This document shows, piece by piece, positions 63,610-64,000 of a stretch of 64,000 bases of DNA. The stretch is taken from NCBI GenBank assembly GCA_000507305.1, contig DF242462.1:27849-91848 (forward strand), in the 5' to 3' direction. Source of the DNA: Breviolum minutum Mf 1.05b.01 (Eukaryota > Sar > Dinophyceae > Suessiales > Symbiodiniaceae). The notes beneath the pieces are model-generated. The model saw only the letters and a program-made list of their open reading frames with translations, was not told the DNA's origin and made no database searches. Each line of letters begins with the position of its first letter. Position 1 is the first letter of the stretch. A program made the position numbers and the translations under genes.

Positions 63610-63983
63610 CTGGCGGTGAGTTGAATTTTTGGGATAATTGCCCTGTTCAGGGTTGGAGTCGGGCTTGTTTTTGGTGAAGCTGCTCAAGAAGCCTATCCTG
63701 ACCCAGTTTTTTGCATGAAAAGGATTTTTACAACAAAAAAAATCGGCCCCCGAAAATAGTATACTGCCAAGCTTACTCGCCCTAAGAGAAATAAGGCATT
63801 ATGTTCCCATCTTTTCGGAGTACCCGAGTTAAGCCAAAAATTTTTGGAGCATCCGAAACACGATAGTTGGCAGGTGGTTTGATCCCACGACGTGGGATCA
63901 AGAAACACGCACAAAAAAAATCTGGGCAAATAGATATTATGCCAGGAACAAAACAACTCTCTATCAAGAAATTGCTTCCTCTT

Positions 63984-64000
63984 GTATATATATATATATA
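63984..64000. repeat. (TA)n at window end
   Basis: TATATATATATATATA runs to the last base. Confidence 0.9.

Overview
Nuclear DNA of a photosynthetic eukaryote, most probably a dinoflagellate (Suessiales/Symbiodiniaceae-like). This is inference. It rests on four things: (i) spliceable coding exons fall almost exclusively on the minus strand across the window, as in dinoflagellate unidirectional gene clusters; (ii) many exons are 19-120 nt and sit in introns of 0.1-3 kb, and at least one junction needs a GC donor; (iii) low-complexity Met-Lys-Ala and Lys-Ala-Arg proteins are present; (iv) a UPF0301 protein begins with a signal-peptide-like hydrophobic stretch followed by an F-x-A-P motif, as in complex-plastid targeting. 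No rRNA, tRNA, CRISPR array or prokaryotic operon was seen. Long ORFs are mostly illusions here, so genes had to be read exon by exon from splice sites and reading-frame phase.

Layout. 1-1460 and 9930-10400 are degenerate satellite arrays; the first is a very large palindrome. 1783-2261 is a coding exon. 2750-3080 and 3595-3785 are tandem repeats. 5429-8315 holds two low-complexity genes around a 0.53-kb direct duplication. From 8.8 to 24.9 kb there is a succession of minus-strand exons of unrecognised genes. 25143-30800 is a complete minus-strand gene model (about nine exons, 318 codons, all junctions in phase, function unknown). 31247-35558 is another unknown gene, with start and stop exons visible. 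36.8-40.4 kb has further orphan exons. 41093-45839 is a UPF0301/AlgH-family gene. 46600-48819 may encode a very small basic protein. 49865-51170 is the 3' end of another unknown gene. 54705-63609 is the 3' half of an AGC-type (NDR-like) protein kinase; its 5' part lies beyond the window.

Between and inside the genes lie at least ten families of short (about 85-150 bp), terminal-inverted-repeat, MITE-like elements. The commonest (family A, about 20 copies) reads GT...AG in the gene direction, and every copy I found has the same orientation. In several places the element is the whole intron, or its end coincides with a splice site. These therefore look like introners (intron-generating transposons), and this is the most interesting content of the window.
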